Assembly (NCBI GenBank): GCA_954871525.1
Contig: OX940864.1
Span: 25,910,001 to 25,974,000 of the forward strand
From: Parietaria judaica
Lineage: Eukaryota; Streptophyta; Magnoliopsida; Rosales; Urticaceae
Direction of reading: 5' to 3'
Length of the DNA: 64,000 nt
In this document: positions 11,336-22,358 of the stretch, piece after piece
How the letters are laid out: every line of letters begins with the position of its first letter
Position numbering within the stretch: the first letter of the stretch is position 1
Notes under the pieces: generated by a model
What the model was told of the DNA's origin: nothing
The model's database searches: none
Seen by the model: only the letters and a program-made list of their open reading frames with translations
Program-made: the position numbers and the translations under genes

Positions 11336-11526
11336 GTGCGTGTAAATATATACCTCAAAGCTCAAACAAGGAGAAGAGGTATAAGCCAATCCTCTATCTA
11401 TGCTTCCTGATTACTGTAACTATTGGGAACCAATATGCTTGTACATTGACGAAATAAGCATCAGTCTATATATGTAGTCTATCAAATAAGTATTGAATAC
11501 TATTATTTTATTTAGTTCTCCATCCA

Positions 11527-12140
11527 GGGCGAAGTCAGGAATTATCGTAAGGAGGGGCGAAAAATAATATCTAAGCGTCTCTTTGTGTAAATACGTGAAT
11601 TGACTAGAAGAGAAATATCATCTTTCCGTCTCTAATAAGCCCAAGAGTTGAAAAACAGTCTGAACACCAAAATTCAAACTAAATTCAGACAAAAAAAAAA
11701 GTTGAAAATAATAAGCAAAAACTATACAAAAACACTTTAAAAAGATGAATTCGCCTATAAAAATTTAGCTAATGATGTCGTCAACAAGACAATAATGAGC
11801 ACAACAATAAATCACTATTTTTTTTTGTTTTCAACTTCAACTCTAATTATATCATTTTCAAACCGAAGAGGCTTTTTCTTCCTCGTAAAATTATTTTATT
11901 TATCATTTATTTAAGAATTCACGGTGTCGCTTATTATCAAAGAAAAAATTTACACATTCAAAGATAACTTGAAGAACGAAGAAGCACAGACGCAAAGTCT
12001 AAAAAAATAAACAGAGAAATAGAAAGTTATGATTTTCTTAAGAAAAATAAGTCCCAACTTAACTCGATTTTTCGAAGACAAACTTAGTCCGGCAAGTGGG
12101 GGTGGTTGCCCCCCCTAGCCACCAAGTTGCTACGCCACTA
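11527..12140. mobile_element. GC-ended DNA element, copy 2 (diverged)
   Basis: It resembles the preceding element in layout. A GGGCGAAGTCAGGAATT start, an AT-rich middle and a right end with GTGGGGGTGGTTGCCCCCC and TACGCC suggest the same family. The ends are less symmetrical and no target duplication was found. Confidence 0.4.
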
Positions 12141-12697
12141 GATATATCCATAAATTTTACCCGTTAATAACTTCTCAATACGTGACCAAGTTTGCTTGAC
12201 CTTGTGATAAACCGACTATAAGACTCGTCGAATATATCTCGTAATCTAAGTACATATAATTTTAGCCAATAAAATCATCTCTTTAATAGTCATGTGCAAA
12301 CGTTGAAATTTTATTTTAGCCAACATTTGTTTTTTTTTTTGGAAATAGCCAATCTGACAACGTGGCTGTTGAATCACATCTTTTTTTTTTTTTTTTACCG
12401 ATATTGCCATTAACCAATATTGAATGTCAAATGTGATATTAATGTGCTAATTTTAGGAATTAAATTCACATATTTTCTCTTTCTTTTTCTCCTTCTCTAT
12501 CACAGATCGTAGATTTCTCTCGCTCTCTCTCATCGAAGCTTGCACACCAGCCTTCATCTAGTTTCTCAGACCTTCGACTCCGCCGGCGAAGGACTCCGCC
12601 ACTATGTCGCCAGTGAGCATGATCACCTCCACCACGATCTGAAGCACGATCGATCACGATCACGCGATCTAATGGATTCCGATGACAATTTTATTAC
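12141..12697. other. Intergenic DNA upstream of the kinase fragment
   Basis: It is AT-rich to about 12460 with poly-T runs. It then turns into a C/T-rich stretch (12470-12540) like a plant 5' leader, which may be the old leader of the kinase gene. No intact frame is supported. Confidence 0.4.
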
Positions 12698-12856
12698 GGC
12701 AGCTTCACCATGAACCACGAAGCGTGCTCCCTCACCGACGACCGCCACATGGCGATCAAGGTCATTGACAAGAAGGCTAACACCTTCGACGCCACCATGG
12801 AGCCCGTCATTGCCGGCGAGATCGAGCGCCTCTCCACGGTCAAGCCTCGTCTTTAG
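12698..12856 (+). pseudogene. CIPK/SnRK3-like protein kinase, N-terminal fragment
   Basis: The frame starting at 12698 encodes a G-S-F segment followed by SLTDDRHMAIKVIDKK, then DATMEPVIAGEIERL, before TAG at 12854-12856. This pattern fits the N-lobe of CBL-interacting protein kinases: the end of the glycine-rich loop, the lysine of the VAIK-type motif, and an M-E-P-x-I-x-x-E-I helix. Such kinases relay calcium signals from CBL proteins. Here the rest of the kinase domain and the NAF/FISL regulatory region are missing, and the upstream ATG at 12672 is in a different frame. Only about 50 codons remain, so this is a relic and not a gene. The family assignment rests on motif recognition alone. 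Confidence 0.6.
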
Positions 12857-13768
12857 GTATTAATGTTAATTTGAATTTGTGTTAATGTTCGTTAATTTTT
12901 ATTTATTAGGTATATTTATGTTTATTTTTTTGGTTAATTCGTGTTAATCTTTGTTAAAACGTGTTAATGTTTGTTTGTTTTGTGTTTATTTAGGTTAATG
13001 ACGTTTGGAGCCGCCGGTGATCTTCTTCCTTCACGCCGTCGTCTAGTCGAGTCTGTTGATTTGCTGGAAAAGATGAGAGAGAGCGAAGAAGATTATGAGT
13101 TTATTTCGCATTAACTTTGTACTAATGAAGTTCATTACAAATCAAAAATTCAAATATAGTGTATTTATAATAAAAGTAGTAAAGTCTTTTTATGTTGGTT
13201 GACATGGTTAATTGGTTATAATACATTATTAAACGACTATTTTACCAATTTCATGTTTCAATTTAGGAAAAATGACGGTATAAGTATCTAATGTCTTTGA
13301 AAAGTTGTCATTAAGTTCCCATCTTTTTTCTTTAAGGTCCAGAACCGCGCCACATGTCACGTTTTTAAACTCATTAAATAAACCATTGATTATCATTGAT
13401 AAAATTGTTTAACTTTTGTATTAAAAATGATATATTTAATGGGTTTTACAACGTAACACGTGGTGCGATTCGGGGCGGAAACACGGAAGACACAAAATAA
13501 AAATTTGACAATTTTCGCTAAAAAAAATAAAAAATTAATGTGAGGAATACTCTTATGCGCCATTTCCCCTTCAATTTAATTAGTTGCTCCCGTATTTTAA
13601 ACCTTAGTCTTAATTCTTAACATAGCTTTTGGTTGTGGAGCTCGAAAGGCGTTCCCTTAAACCCTTCCAAAACCTCAATCCTCACTCAATTCATCTCATC
13701 TGCTTCACTCTGAACTCCAAACCCCTCGAAAATCCATATCCCAGAGAATCTTCGAAAACCAGACTCGC
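12857..13768. other. Intergenic DNA and promoter region of the four-cysteine gene
   Basis: Variants of a GTTAATGTTTGTT word recur between 12860 and 13000. A short GC-richer stretch at 13000-13085 has no supported product. From about 13590 the sequence becomes C-rich, like a plant 5' leader, up to the ATG at 13769. Confidence 0.4.
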
Positions 13769-16334
13769 ATGTCTTCGCTCATCAAGCCCATTCTCTCCCT
13801 CAAACCCCACTCTCTCTTCGGACCCCAAACCATCCCCCACAGACCCTTCTCTCTCCTCTCACTTTTCAGAACTGCCCGGTGGACCCGACCCGAATCTCCG
13901 AAATCCAAGCCCGAACCCGATCCCAAACCCAGAAAACCTCTGGACATTCTGTTCAAGGAGGCCGCGGGGATTTACCCCAAGCTCGAGACCGGCGACGACA
14001 ATGGTGGCGAGAAGGGTGAGGAAAACCCGGTGAAGCGAGGGTTGAGCGGAATGGAGAGAGAGCTTACGAGTTTGAGATCGAAAGAGAGTGCGAAATCCGA
14101 GGAGAATCGCCCCGCGCCGCTGTTCACGAACCGTGTCCGGCGAAGAGGGCAGAGTATCGCGGCAGCGAGCTCCGAGAATCCGATGGCGTTCAGGGAGATC
14201 CCGGAGGATGCGAAGCTGTTCGTGAGCCATTTGCACAAAGAAGGGTATTTGAATGATGCCAATTTCTTGGCTAAGAACAGCGATGGTGTTGTGAGCTTGG
14301 ATTTTGGTTCCTTCGACAATAGCTTCAGCCGCGGATTTCTCAAGTTTGCGGCCGAGAAGTTCGGGGAAGACAAGCAAGAGATTGTCAAGTAAGGATTTCT
14401 TTTTTAACTGAATTTTCTTCTGAGAAATGATAAAATTCTTCACTTTTTCATATGGGGTTGTATTTTGTTTATGTCTAGCTAAATGGGCAGTTTGATTTAG
14501 TCTTAGATGAATTGCTATGTAAGTTTCGAAATTCGAACAGACAAATACTAATGAAGCCTTAGCATGGTTTTAAATTGTGGCTTTGAAGCGCGCCTCGGTT
14601 TGAAAGCAGATTAAAAAAAAGCAACAGGGCTTGCACCTTTTTTTCTTCTTTTTGAGGGTACACCCAGAGGCGGCCTAGGCCTCGATTAAATTTTGAGAAA
14701 CGTGGGCTTTCCGCCCAACTTAAAGGTTTAAAAAATCTGGCCCAAGTCTTAGCTGTGAATGGACTGCACTCTTGTAACTTTCGACATCGAGCGACTAGAT
14801 GATAGGATTCGATCCTGAAAACGTAACCAAAGTGCACGGAAAACTCAAGCCAGGGCTCAAACGGGAATTTCACCAATTAGATGAATTCCCGAATACTTTA
14901 GTGCAACTATCAACTATAACAAAAGGGCGTGAATTCGAGAGCACGGCCTTAACTGGGAAGTGAAAAGCGTCAACACGACAAACAATCCACAAAAACATCC
15001 TCCCTCTAGCACAACTCGCATCCAGGGGATGACCAATCTAAGTCATTATTTTCCTATACTCTAATTACCAAATAAGACAGTAAAAGACTTAATGACGAGC
15101 GTTAAATGACCGTTGCGCCCTTCCTGGCATTTCTCCGCCTATACGTTATTAGCACGGGTCTACCACTAGGAAGAAGAGGATATTACTTGTGAGGAGATTG
15201 AGTGCTTGCCAAATAGCTTATAGTTCTTCTGGTTACTCTGATGCTTTATAATTTTTGCCATCTCATGGAACTCAAACCTGCTATGAGCATTTGAAGAAAC
15301 AGTTTAGAAGAAAATCAAGATCGTTTCAAATGTTGAGGAAAATGATAGCTTTATTAGTCGAAAAAAAAAAATACGGTAAATATTATTTCATGCCGATTGC
15401 AGGATCGATTTTGTGCGATGGTCGATGCTCATTGCAGGGTTAAAATAACTCGGAACTTTTTCTTTCAAATGCTCTTTAGTTTTTAACACAACTAAATATT
15501 TTACTTATTAGTTATTAGTACTTCTCTCTTCATTTTCTCATAATATGTTTTCCATATTTTATTCCTAAACAATATTAGTTTCAATCATGGCCTCAATGCT
15601 ATAATCTTGCTTTGCAGATGGCTTCCGGGTAGTGACTTAAAAACGGTGGCACTCTTCGGCTGTCCTTCCCTTTCAAGAAGGAGTGTTTTCGCTGCAAAAA
15701 GGCTGCGAAAGTTTTTCAAAATTCCGGAAGACACTGTAAGCTTTTCTTCCGTTTCACTCTTCTCGAATTCTCAGCGTAACAATGATATATATATGTGGCT
15801 TTCTAATTGCTTTTTATTAGTTATTGTTTTAATTAAATTTAGGCCTTTAGTTTAGGTTAACATGACTTATTATTATAAAAGGCGCCAATTATGCTTTGTT
15901 GGGGAGTTTTCATTTTGCATCGGCTTTAAGACTCTGGGAGAGCGACATCCATGCTGTCGAAAGATTGGACTTGGTTTGCGGGGATTCACGTTCACGTGAA
16001 TTCCCGTCGGTAGAATTTTCTTGCTGCATTTTACTCGTTTTATTTTTTCTGGGACACATCAAATTTCACTTCATGTTTGTAACTTCATTATCTTGCTTCA
16101 TTTCTTATCCACCAGGTTTGTAGCAAATGTGCATTGAAGCCATCATGTAAGTTCGTGAACAAGAACGTGTGGGAGAGTTGTAGCAAGAAGGTGGTTCTGC
16201 TCGATGTTCTTAGTGTCGTCACTTCCTACGCTTTGGAATCACTGCCTCCGGATCTGGTTGTGCCTCACACGGTTAAGGCATCGGTTAGCCGAATACTAAA
16301 TGACGTCGTAAAGCTTAGTCAAACCGCTTCATGA
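13769..16334 (+). CDS. Conserved plant protein with four-cysteine motif, probably organellar, three exons
   Basis: The exons are 13769-14388, 15618-15735 and 16116-16334. They join in phase (620, 118 and 219 bases) to 318 residues ending at TGA. Introns are GT-AG, 1229 and 380 bp long. The first 60 residues are rich in Ser, Leu, Arg and Pro with few acidic residues, like a plastid or mitochondrial transit peptide. Residues 30-110 are Pro/Lys/Glu-rich and probably disordered. A conserved-looking core starts near residue 140. Exon 2 gives K-W-L-P-G-S-D-L-K-T-V-A-L-F-G-C-P-S-L. Exon 3 opens with VCSKCALKPSC and a further Cys ten residues on (Cys 248, 251, 257, 268), a plausible metal site for zinc or an iron-sulfur cluster. 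I associate the W-L-x-G-S-D-L-K and VCSKCxLKxSCKFVN words with uncharacterised plant proteins but know no established function. The upstream leader has no competing in-frame ATG. Confidence 0.8.
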
Positions 16335-19300
16335 AGTTACTTAAGTAGTTTCTCAACGTTTTTAAGTAACTGAGGGGTAAAATCGGATAGGTTAGGATAA
16401 GATAGATATGAACACTTTTGGTAACCATAACCGCATGATGCAGGTAGAGAATAGTTGTATCCAGTTATAGATCTAGCCTTATGGATTTCACTGAATGAGA
16501 GGGACAGGGAATTGCTAATGCAATTGTTACAATGTTGTCGATAGCGGGTTTTCCGACAATAATTAGAAAAACATAGGTGGTTTTGCCATCAATATTCTGA
16601 ATAGGGTCATGATAATGAAGCTAAAGTCCATACAATAATACAATATAATGTGACTCAATAGTCAATAGTAGTAAAATTTGATCGGTAAATATCTTATCGG
16701 TAAACCCGTTCTGAACTTTCAAAGGCAAGAAATTTGAGGGCCGTTGACTTATTCCTAAGTCTTATATCTAATTTGGCTGCCTTTGGAGTTTGATTTCTCC
16801 CCCGTTTATGTAATATAATGTTAATTTTTTTCCTTCTTCTCGGTGTTATTGCCTATTCCATGTTGTGATAAGGTTGAATTTTCTCCACTAATATGTCAAA
16901 AAACGAGGTTCGAAGACATTTATATACAAGAATATCAAGGTTGTAATTGGATTATTCAAATGGTAAATTATGCTTTGTGATATAGCAAACTATTATTAAT
17001 CAAGGCTTCTAACAGAGCCACAGAGGCATCAAAGCAAGAATAGAGACGTAACTTGTGACCAGGGCCGGTCCTAACTTTGTAGGCAAACTAAGCGGAAAAT
17101 AATTAGGGCAGCTACAAATAGTTATTATTAAGATGTAGCTTTTTGGAGTTTGTAGTGGTCTATCAAATGAGCTATAAATGGATAAAGTAACGATGTAATG
17201 ATTGAAAAGTTTTCTTTGGAGGGAATCAAAACTAGAGTTTCAAAGTAGAGAACAATAATCAGTTCTACGTCTCTTAAATAACCGGTAACCGAACTTTAAA
17301 ACTGTAATAGAAAATTATCCGGTTTAAAATAACCGTAACCGATTTTTTTTTTTAAAAACAGGTTAAGGTTAACCGTATCCGGTTTCAAACAGGATAAGGT
17401 TACAGGTTATTTATTTTTCAAAATAGGTTATTTTAGTAACCGGTTTTAATATTAATTTTTTATTTAAATATTTAAAATTAAATTAAGTAGGGTTTTCTCT
17501 CTTTCCGTCAAAATCTCTTCGACTTCTTTCTCCTTCTTTTTCTCGCCTACCCTTTCTTCTTTCCTCCACCTCGACTTTCTCTATGTTTTTTTCTCGCCTA
17601 AACCTCTGCTTGATCTTGTTCATTATCTATTATTGTTATGCTTCATATTATTTATTCAAGTTTTATTATTATTGTTCATTTGGACCGATATGTTTGGTCG
17701 TTGCGATAAACTCTGTCGAATGCTATATTTTTTTAATAAAAAATAGGTTAAGGTTATTAAACAGGTTAATTAGATTTTGATAACCGGAAATTAGGTTAAC
17801 CGGTTTCCGGTTAACAGGTTTCAAAAACAGGTTAAGGTTATTAAAACATGACCCACCGGAATTAGGTTAAAGATACCAAATAGTGGAAAATAAATAGGTT
17901 AACCGACCGGTTGCAGCCCTAGTTTTCAGAGTTTTTTTCAACTTATAAAAATTGAATAGATATTTAGCGAGCTTCAAATATTTCCAAAATTTTGAGTGCA
18001 ATAGTGCTAAAGCTTCATAAGAATAACTGAAACAGTGCAAGCGGTAGGAATGGCTTGTAGTGCCGGAAAACAACTAGGACACATTGATTTTTCGAGGGGT
18101 TATAGGCCGACCGAGCACTGACGTTCTGCGGAACTCGCTCATGCGGCCTCCGATAAATAATACACTGAAAGCTTGATACCTCGGTAGTTTTTTATTCTTT
18201 TAGTGCAAGGTATAACTTGTTGTTTGATTTGGTTTGTTGATGAGGCAACAATGGAATTTGTATCAAACCAAAGTTCTAAAGTAGAGAAAAACGTTAACTA
18301 CTTCTCTCAATCGTTTTTTCTTAACTTAGAAAAGCTCAAAATATATCAGGCAATGGTAGACCCCACAACAAAACGTGTAGATCACGTTATCACGTTACCA
18401 AAGTGATAACGTACAACCGTAAAATAACATATGAAACGCTCTATAAACGGCTTAGAAGGTAATTACCCGCACCATCAAAAGAAGTAAAGGCATAATAAAA
18501 TGAGACGATCAAAAGTGTATAAAAACACTGAAGAACCGCTTTCAACCCCAAAAGTTCTCCCGTGCGTCATTATATATACCTGGGTATTGTTTTTCCATAG
18601 CGTCCGTCAAGTATGATATGATATATAGTGATGCTGCAATGTCATGTATTTATATCATTCATGTGAAGTTGGATCTTCATTTGTTGTAATGATGAAGCAA
18701 CAATGCAATTTGTTTAAAAGATTTTCGGCAATCAATTTGTTGGCCTGAAAAAAGAAGTCGTGCATCGTGGGTGGCCAACATACTGATATTGCATGTGACC
18801 CATCCGCCTAACTAAAGCGATCCAGTGTGGACCCCACTTCCCACCCACAACAACCATCCATCATATTTACTTATTTATTTCAACTCCAATTGTAAATTTT
18901 CTTTTACATTATGCAAGTCAATAGTGAATAAGATTAATGGTTAATACTTAATAGAGTAGTTTAAACTTCAAAGGTGGCAATTTTGTGATGCACGTAACTC
19001 CATTATAAACTCTTAGACGTGTGCGTCTATCTTTACATGTGTTCTTTTTATTTATTTTGTAGTCCTCTTAGTTAGTTTTTTTTTTTTTTTAAATTAATAT
19101 ATGCTTCACCTCAACTCGATTTCGGGCTCTGTCACAAATCCCGATTCTCACTCGGGGAGCTTAATAATGTTGTTTAAGTGTGATTCAGTATGCTTAAGTT
19201 TTTCTGCATGTTTATTATCGTTTTCAAGTTTTTTTTTTCATCGAATTTCTATTACTTGACACGTTTCTTTTCTTGTCATTTTGTACTATGTCAGCTTGAC

Positions 19301-19929
19301 GCCTTGACCTAAATTATGGAAGTCTCATTAGGATTTAATTGGTGTCTTCGGACTTGATTACATAGAAACCTAGCGTGTATACCCAACTTCGTGTACTCGT
19401 GAACGAGTTTTGATCTTGATGCTCAATCGTCCTTGATTTGTTCACGAATCCTCGCGTGTTGGAAGAGTTTGCAATTATAGATCTATGAGCAAATCTTTAA
19501 TCCGAACTTCTTCTTGTTCTACTGATCTCCGCTATATCAGCATATAAATTGTTTTTATTCATTGTAGTTGAGATAAAATGTTTAGTATTTTATGTAATTT
19601 TATGCAATATCTGTATATATTTGAAATTTTCGAGTGTTGAAAAAAATTGTAATTATAAATTTCTGCGTGAATCTTCAATCCAAATTTATTCTTCTTTTCC
19701 CCATTATTATGTAATGTTTTATTCATTGTAAATGAGATAAATGTTTTAGTAAATTTTTTGTAATATTATTTTAGAGCAACATCTTTATGTAATTGCGAAG
19801 TTAGCAACATCATTCTGTATACAAATGAGAGTTTTTATACCAAAATATTAAAAGTGTATGAAATTAGTACTTATTTCTAATTCTCGCTTATTTTGTTGAC
19901 CATCTTATCTTAATCTTAGCCACGCTATA
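16335..19929. other. AT-rich intergenic DNA with degenerate repeats, no supported gene
   Basis: No exon chain could be built here. The stretch 17278-17921 is a probable hAT-like relic, listed separately. The rest is AT-rich with scattered short open frames on both strands that lack recognisable protein features. It spans the end of the four-cysteine gene, the far upstream DNA of the BEH4-like gene and the presumed left edge of an LTR-like block. Confidence 0.5.
17278..17921. mobile_element. hAT-like relic rich in AACCGG/GGTTAACC words
   Basis: The block contains many AACCGGTAACC and GGTTAACCGG words and ends GGTTGCAGCCCTA, the inverse of a TAGGGCTGCA-type hAT terminus. A matching left terminus and a target duplication were not found, so it is probably truncated. 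Confidence 0.4.
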
Positions 19930-20761
19930 AATATGGGTATTTTACGCAATTGATTTAATATTAATTAACACAAGAAAAATTATTAAAATTAATTTTTCTT
20001 TTATTAATTATTTAATTATAATCAATTTTGCCCCAAAATATTCACCGGAAGCCCGTTTTCGAAAAATAAACAGTCCAGATGATCCCAAAAATATCGAAAT
20101 ACCCAATCGATATAAAATTTGTAAAAAACGGACTTGGGAAACACCCGGGACACGCCGGGAAACACCCGGGTGGGTCCCACTGACCCCCAAGGGTCAGCCG
20201 CCACGTGGCAGCGCCCCAGCAGCCTCCCCAAAGGGCAAAACCCTGTGCAGACACGTGTTGGCCTTCGGTTGGGCGAGGAGCAAGGCTGACGTCAGCCCTG
20301 GGTGCTCTGGAGAAGATTTTGACACGATCTAAGACCCTCCTTGCCAAGGTTCTAGGTCCGTGAGGTGCTCGTTCTATCCAGTATTCTTGTATCTCCGGCA
20401 GATACACAGATTACGCGGATAGCCCGAGGACCCGGATCTGTCCCCGTGACGCCGGTCGAGGGTCTAATCTGTCAAAGTTCACTGGAGAGTCAATACCGTG
20501 ACCCCCCCTATTCGTTGGTCAGGAATCCGTTTTTGGTGTCCCGAACCTGTAATCCGGGCCAGGCCAAGCCCTGGCCCTATTAGCGACAGGTAGTGGAGTT
20601 TGCCACGAGTTTCTGATCATCGAGTCAGAGGAAAGTCCGTTTGACTCAAAAGTCCGGAGCCCAAGCCCTGAAGTCATAAAAGTCAAACGAGACGACATTG
20701 GGCCCGACCCAACACGAGATATTGGGCCGCTTTATGTTTGAGACATTTTTCTGCATCAACA
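19930..20761 (+). repeat. LTR-like block related to the element A/B LTRs, probable solo LTR
   Basis: The right end, read on the - strand, is TGTTGATGCAGAAAAATG followed by a GCGGCCCAATAT-type stretch. This closely resembles the LTR terminus of element A. The left part (TATGGGTATTTT near 19933) resembles the opposite LTR terminus. No gag, primer-binding site or second LTR is adjacent. The left edge is approximate and no 5-bp duplication could be confirmed. Confidence 0.5.
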
Positions 20762-22209
20762 TTTATATAATACAAAGAGTGCTGACGGGTCTTCGCTGCT
20801 CTTCGCACGTGCTATATAATATATATCAGTCATAATTAATTATTAAGTTTTAAATAAGATATCAATAGTAAATTAGTAATACGATAATCTACTTCAATAA
20901 ATTTTGATTTCTACACTCTAAGTGGGACCTACATGGTAGGGAAACACGTGGACGGCTTTAACTGCGAGTCCAAATTATTGTCAGTGTGCTCACACACATG
21001 GTGCAATTCCTCTCACCGTTCTTGGTTTTACACGTGCGACGATCTCTGCACGTGGGAAGCTCCTTAATGCAAAAACGACACAAAGATGAATATATTATTT
21101 GAAGAGATACAGTTACGAGGAAGCGCACCAATGTGCGACACGTGTCGTAAAGACGTCACGTTTTGATCACAGTGACGGTTCTTCTGACTGAGAAACGAGT
21201 CGGATATCGGATCTCGAGCCTGATCCGTAACGCTCCATTAACGTGCTTTTGTTCCTTTGTGGGCTGTGCGGTTCTTTATGGATCGAATGTCCGAAATACC
21301 CCTGTGGGTCATCATTGGCATGAAGTGGGTCCGTTGCGCCTTTTGGGCTTTTTGGTCAGTCGTTGCATTTGAAGCACAAGAAAATGTCCTAGTTTTGAAT
21401 TTTTAATCATTATTTCGTATTTTGTGAGAATTTAAAAAAAAAAAATTATTGTGCAGGCATTTGGTTTTAAAAAGTCAAATTGAACTAACTAATTCATAAG
21501 CTTTACAAATTGTGTGATTTATTTTTCATTAAAGATAAAATAAATATCTATAACTTTATGTACCATTTTATTTAATAAATTAGTATTGTTTATTACGTTT
21601 AGGTCTCTTTTCATCAAGTTACAATGTTGTTTTGAAAAGAAAAATAATAAATTAAGGAGTTGTAAACGTTTCTTTTAGCTTTAAAAAATTAAAATAAGAA
21701 TTAGATAATAATACAATTTGAACAAACAAATATTCAGTGAGTTATATAATAAAAACACAAAGATTCTATTTTATTTTCTTTGAGTGAGTTATATATATAT
21801 ATTTCTTAATTAATTTAACAGAGGTCATTTACTGTCCAATACTACCAGTAGTGTACCACCGTACTAAACTGGCAACTCAGTGGCAGTATCGTAATTCTAG
21901 GCACGCATGTGGGCAAATGGTATCCTCTTCTGCCACTTTTTCCCATCTATTAATCTCACTTTAACTCCTCTCTCTCTCATACATTCGCTGGAATATCTTC
22001 CACTGTTCCACAATACCACTCCCGCCTCCACCGGAGTGGTTTTCCGGCAACCTTCACCGTCCGATCCTCTCAGACTCACTCCACAGATCTGAAGAACTTA
22101 TATACATACATATATATGTATACATAGTTTGTGATCTTGAGGTTCCATCTATATATAGTGTTCATGCGATCGATTGGAGAAGGGAATCAGTCTGGAGATC
22201 AATCGAGAG
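20762..22209 (+). promoter_or_regulatory. Upstream region and 5' leader of the BEH4-like gene
   Basis: Five CACGTG words occur within 340 bases (20806, 20945, 21031, 21049 and 21139), with a GACGTCACG word at 21152. The region 21780-21800 has a TATATATATA run. A C/T-rich stretch at 21925-22080 looks like a 5' leader. An upstream ATG at 22164 opens a frame that overlaps the main start. Motifs are seen directly; their use is inferred. Confidence 0.5.
20806..21160. promoter_or_regulatory. Cluster of five G-boxes
   Basis: CACGTG occurs at 20806-20811, 20945-20950, 21031-21036, 21049-21054 and 21139-21144. The flanking bases differ, so the cluster is not a simple tandem duplication. G-boxes are bound by bZIP (including ABA-responsive) and bHLH factors and can also be bound by BES1/BZR1-type proteins. 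Confidence 0.6.
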
Positions 22210-22358
22210 ATGACGTCAGGGAGTCGGCTTCCGACGTGGAAGGAGAGGGAGAACAACAAGAAGAGAGAGAGGCGCCGGAGAGCCATCGCGGCCAAGATAT
22301 TCGCCGGCCTCAGGATGTACGGCAACTTCAAGCTCCCCAAGCATTGCGACAACAATGA
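22164..22358 (+). CDS. Upstream ORF (64 codons) overlapping the BEH4-like start
   Basis: An ATG at 22164 lies 46 bases before the main ATG and in another frame. It runs to TGA at 22356-22358, deep inside exon 1. If the leader begins upstream of it, as the C/T-rich stretch suggests, ribosomes starting here would bypass the main start. The peptide is rich in Glu, Arg and Gln because it is the shifted reading of the DNA-binding domain, so a function of its own is unlikely. No transcript evidence is available here. Confidence 0.4.
   Translation: MRSIGEGNQSGDQSRDDVRESASDVEGEGEQQEEREAPESHRGQDIRRPQDVRQLQAPQALRQQ

Noticed and set aside
14740..14950. GATTCGATCC and GAATTCGAGAG words resembling a tRNA B box
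   Set aside because: No cloverleaf can be drawn and no matching A box lies at the right distance.
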